A stretch of 64,000 nt of DNA, from positions 1,178,001-1,242,000 of the forward strand of contig NZ_JAKWJU010000002.1 in assembly GCF_022524345.1 (NCBI RefSeq), read 5' to 3'. The notes below the pieces were generated by a model. It worked only from the letters and a program-made list of their open reading frames with translations, did no database searches and was not told the origin of the DNA. The position numbers and the translations under genes are program-made. Shown here in pieces: positions 62,879 through 64,000 of this stretch. Origin of the DNA: Streptomyces marispadix. Lineage in GTDB: Bacteria; Actinomycetota; Actinomycetes; Streptomycetales; Streptomycetaceae. Numbering within the stretch: position 1 is the first letter of the stretch; the number at the start of each line of letters is the position of its first letter.

Positions 62879-63132
62879 GGCGTCCCCCGGGGATCATGTG
62901 CTCGTCCTCAAGAACCGGCGGCTGCTGCGCAAGCTGCGTTGCTCCACCACAGACACCGAGCATGAACTGCGGTGCGGGGGCGCCCCGCAGGGACCCGTGG
63001 GCGCACGCTCTTGCGGCGGCTGACGGTTCATGGAAACCGGATGCGGCGTGGTGGGCGTCTTGCCAGGCGGTAATCGGTTGGCTGTCGCCCCCGGTCGAGG
63101 GCGGCCGTGATTCGGGAGGTGGGGGTGGGCCG
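62879..63132. other. gap between DUF6461 gene and the orphan membrane protein
   Basis: 254 bp with low codon bias. A 41-codon frame (GTG 62898 to TGA 63023, VLVLKNRRLLRKLR) could be a gene fragment; I do not call it. Confidence 0.35.
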
Positions 63133-63711
63133 GTGAGACGTGCCATATGGCGTGCAGTGGCGTGGACGGGCGCCGCGGTGGTCGTCGGGGTACTCGCGTG
63201 GAGCCAGTTGCCCGCGCATTACCGGACAGGGGCGCCGGAGGTCGATCCACAACTGCGACGCGCGATCCAGCCGGTGGTCCATGACGCTCTGCTGGACTCG
63301 TTGAGGAAGGAACCCCACGGCTACCAGCAGACGCGGCGCAGCGAACTGAAACCGCGGTGGTTCTGCGTGGAGCGGATCATCGAGATCCGCCACCAGCGGG
63401 GTGAGCTCAGGGCCGGAGTCCAGTCGGACTGCGAAGAGTTCGCGCGCAGCGGCGACCACTTGCTGGCTGGGACGGGGGAAGTGGTTCCGTGGATCTTCAG
63501 GATCAAGAAGGACTCGGACGGCTACCGGGTGCTCGGCAAGGAGACCGGCCCGGACGGCGCGGGTAGCGGGGAGTGGATCGATCGCGAGTTTTCCGAGGCC
63601 GGGGCGGCTGAACTGGACGACGGGCCCGGGTGGACCGGAGACGCCGAGATCGAAGCGGTGGCACGTCGGCACTTCGATCTGCCCGCGGATGCGAAGGTCG
63701 TCGGGGGCTGA
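63133..63711 (+). CDS. orphan membrane-anchored protein, unknown function
   Basis: 192 aa from GTG 63133; the upstream in-frame stretch is not protein-like. An N-terminal helix (AVAWTGAAVVVGVLAWSQL, about 8-26) anchors a mixed alpha/beta domain with KPRWFCVERIIEIR and SDCEEFAR (two Cys) outside the membrane or in the cytosol. No known family recognised. A GGGAGG lies about 14 nt upstream. Its neighbours are not conserved either, so this end of the window may be accessory. Confidence 0.65.
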   Translation: MRRAIWRAVAWTGAAVVVGVLAWSQLPAHYRTGAPEVDPQLRRAIQPVVHDALLDSLRKEPHGYQQTRRSELKPRWFCVERIIEIRHQRGELRAGVQSDCEEFARSGDHLLAGTGEVVPWIFRIKKDSDGYRVLGKETGPDGAGSGEWIDREFSEAGAAELDDGPGWTGDAEIEAVARRHFDLPADAKVVGG

Positions 63712-63996
63712 CGCGCCGTATGGCGACGAACGGGGGCGCGATCATGCTCGCCGACGAGGTGTTCGGGGCGCTGTCGCCGCCCGTGGGGCGCGGCCCTGAG
63801 CGAGGCGCGACCGCCTGGCGAAGGTCCGGGCGCGGGGCGCGGCCGTCGCCCGCGGGCCGTATGGTCGTAAGCGCCCGATCCCGCCCGTAAGTCCGTACGT
63901 GCGAGGGCCCGCAGGCCCACAAGCACGCACGCAGGTCCGCAAGCACGTGGGCCAACCAGCCCGTAAGCCCGACGCCCGAAGAAGGAAGCCGCGCCC

Positions 63997-64000
63997 GTGA
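63997..64000 (+). CDS. start of a further gene cut by the right edge
   Basis: GTG 63997 with GGAAG 8 nt upstream begins at the last four bases. Nothing can be said about the product. Confidence 0.3.

Noticed and set aside
62898..63023. 41-codon frame VLVLKNRRLL...
   Set aside because: Too short, no ribosome site and no family; maybe a fragment.
63720..63890. 56-codon plus-strand frame at the right end
   Set aside because: Poor codon bias in its second half and no ribosome site.

Overview
The window looks like a stretch of core chromosome from a Streptomyces-type actinomycete. Base composition is very G+C-rich, third codon positions are almost always G or C, and GTG and TTG starts are common. 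Gene content and order (MacS-type kinase, glucokinase, fatty acyl-CoA ligase, PimB-like transferase, two NlpC/P60 hydrolases, trpD, qcrCAB, ctaEFDC, erpA, nadA, pspA, cob genes, pepA, lpd, sucB) match what I remember of the S. coelicolor SCO2120-SCO2185 region. No tRNA, rRNA, IS element, prophage or CRISPR array was seen.

Layout. 1-6.9 kb: MacS-type histidine kinase (cut by the left edge), PlsC-like acyltransferase, esterase plus a two-helix membrane protein, EEP hydrolase, ROK glucokinase and its upstream partner. 7-13.4 kb: ArsA-like ATPase, SRPBCC protein, metallophosphoesterase, long-chain acyl-CoA ligase, PimB-like mannosyltransferase. 13.7-19.1 kb: GT-C membrane glycosyltransferase, HExxH lipoprotein, and two NlpC/P60 wall hydrolases, the second with a structured leader. 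19.7-24.6 kb: NYN RNase-like protein, zinc-ribbon protein, rhomboid protease coupled to a RAM-domain protein, and a SufS-like enzyme under a SAM-IV riboswitch. 24.7-36 kb: trpD, then the respiratory block qcrC-qcrA-qcrB, ctaE, ctaC-ctaD-ctaF on the minus strand, with a degenerate receiver protein and an L,D-transpeptidase in its middle.

36-48 kb: a cysteine desulfurase-TusA fusion, a PfkB kinase, two uncharacterised proteins, erpA and nadA divergently arranged, a GNAT protein, a two-component system, and pspAA-pspA. 48-54.6 kb: DUF3043 protein, methyltransferase, small protein, then MBL-CobU, CobT and CobS for the lower ligand of cobamides. 55-60.3 kb: pepA, lpdA and sucB, the E3 and E2 parts of 2-oxoacid dehydrogenases. 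60.6-64 kb is less conserved: an ArsR-type regulator with a frameshift in its HTH, a DUF6461 protein, an orphan membrane protein, several short repeat tracts, and the start of another gene at the right edge.

How it fits together. The qcr/cta genes encode the bcc-aa3 respiratory branch, whose Rieske protein and diheme cytochrome need cofactor supply. The desulfurase-TusA fusion, ErpA and the SufS-like enzyme could supply sulfur and Fe-S clusters, and NadA is itself an Fe-S enzyme (inference from function and proximity). The most notable regulatory features are a near-textbook SAM-IV riboswitch and at least nine genes whose -10-like TANNNT box lies 6-8 nt before the start codon with no Shine-Dalgarno sequence, as expected for leaderless mRNAs. 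I found no clear wholly new system. The best novelty candidates are the structured leader before the second NlpC/P60 gene, the enzyme fusions, the frameshifted regulator, and the receiver and transpeptidase genes embedded in the respiratory block.
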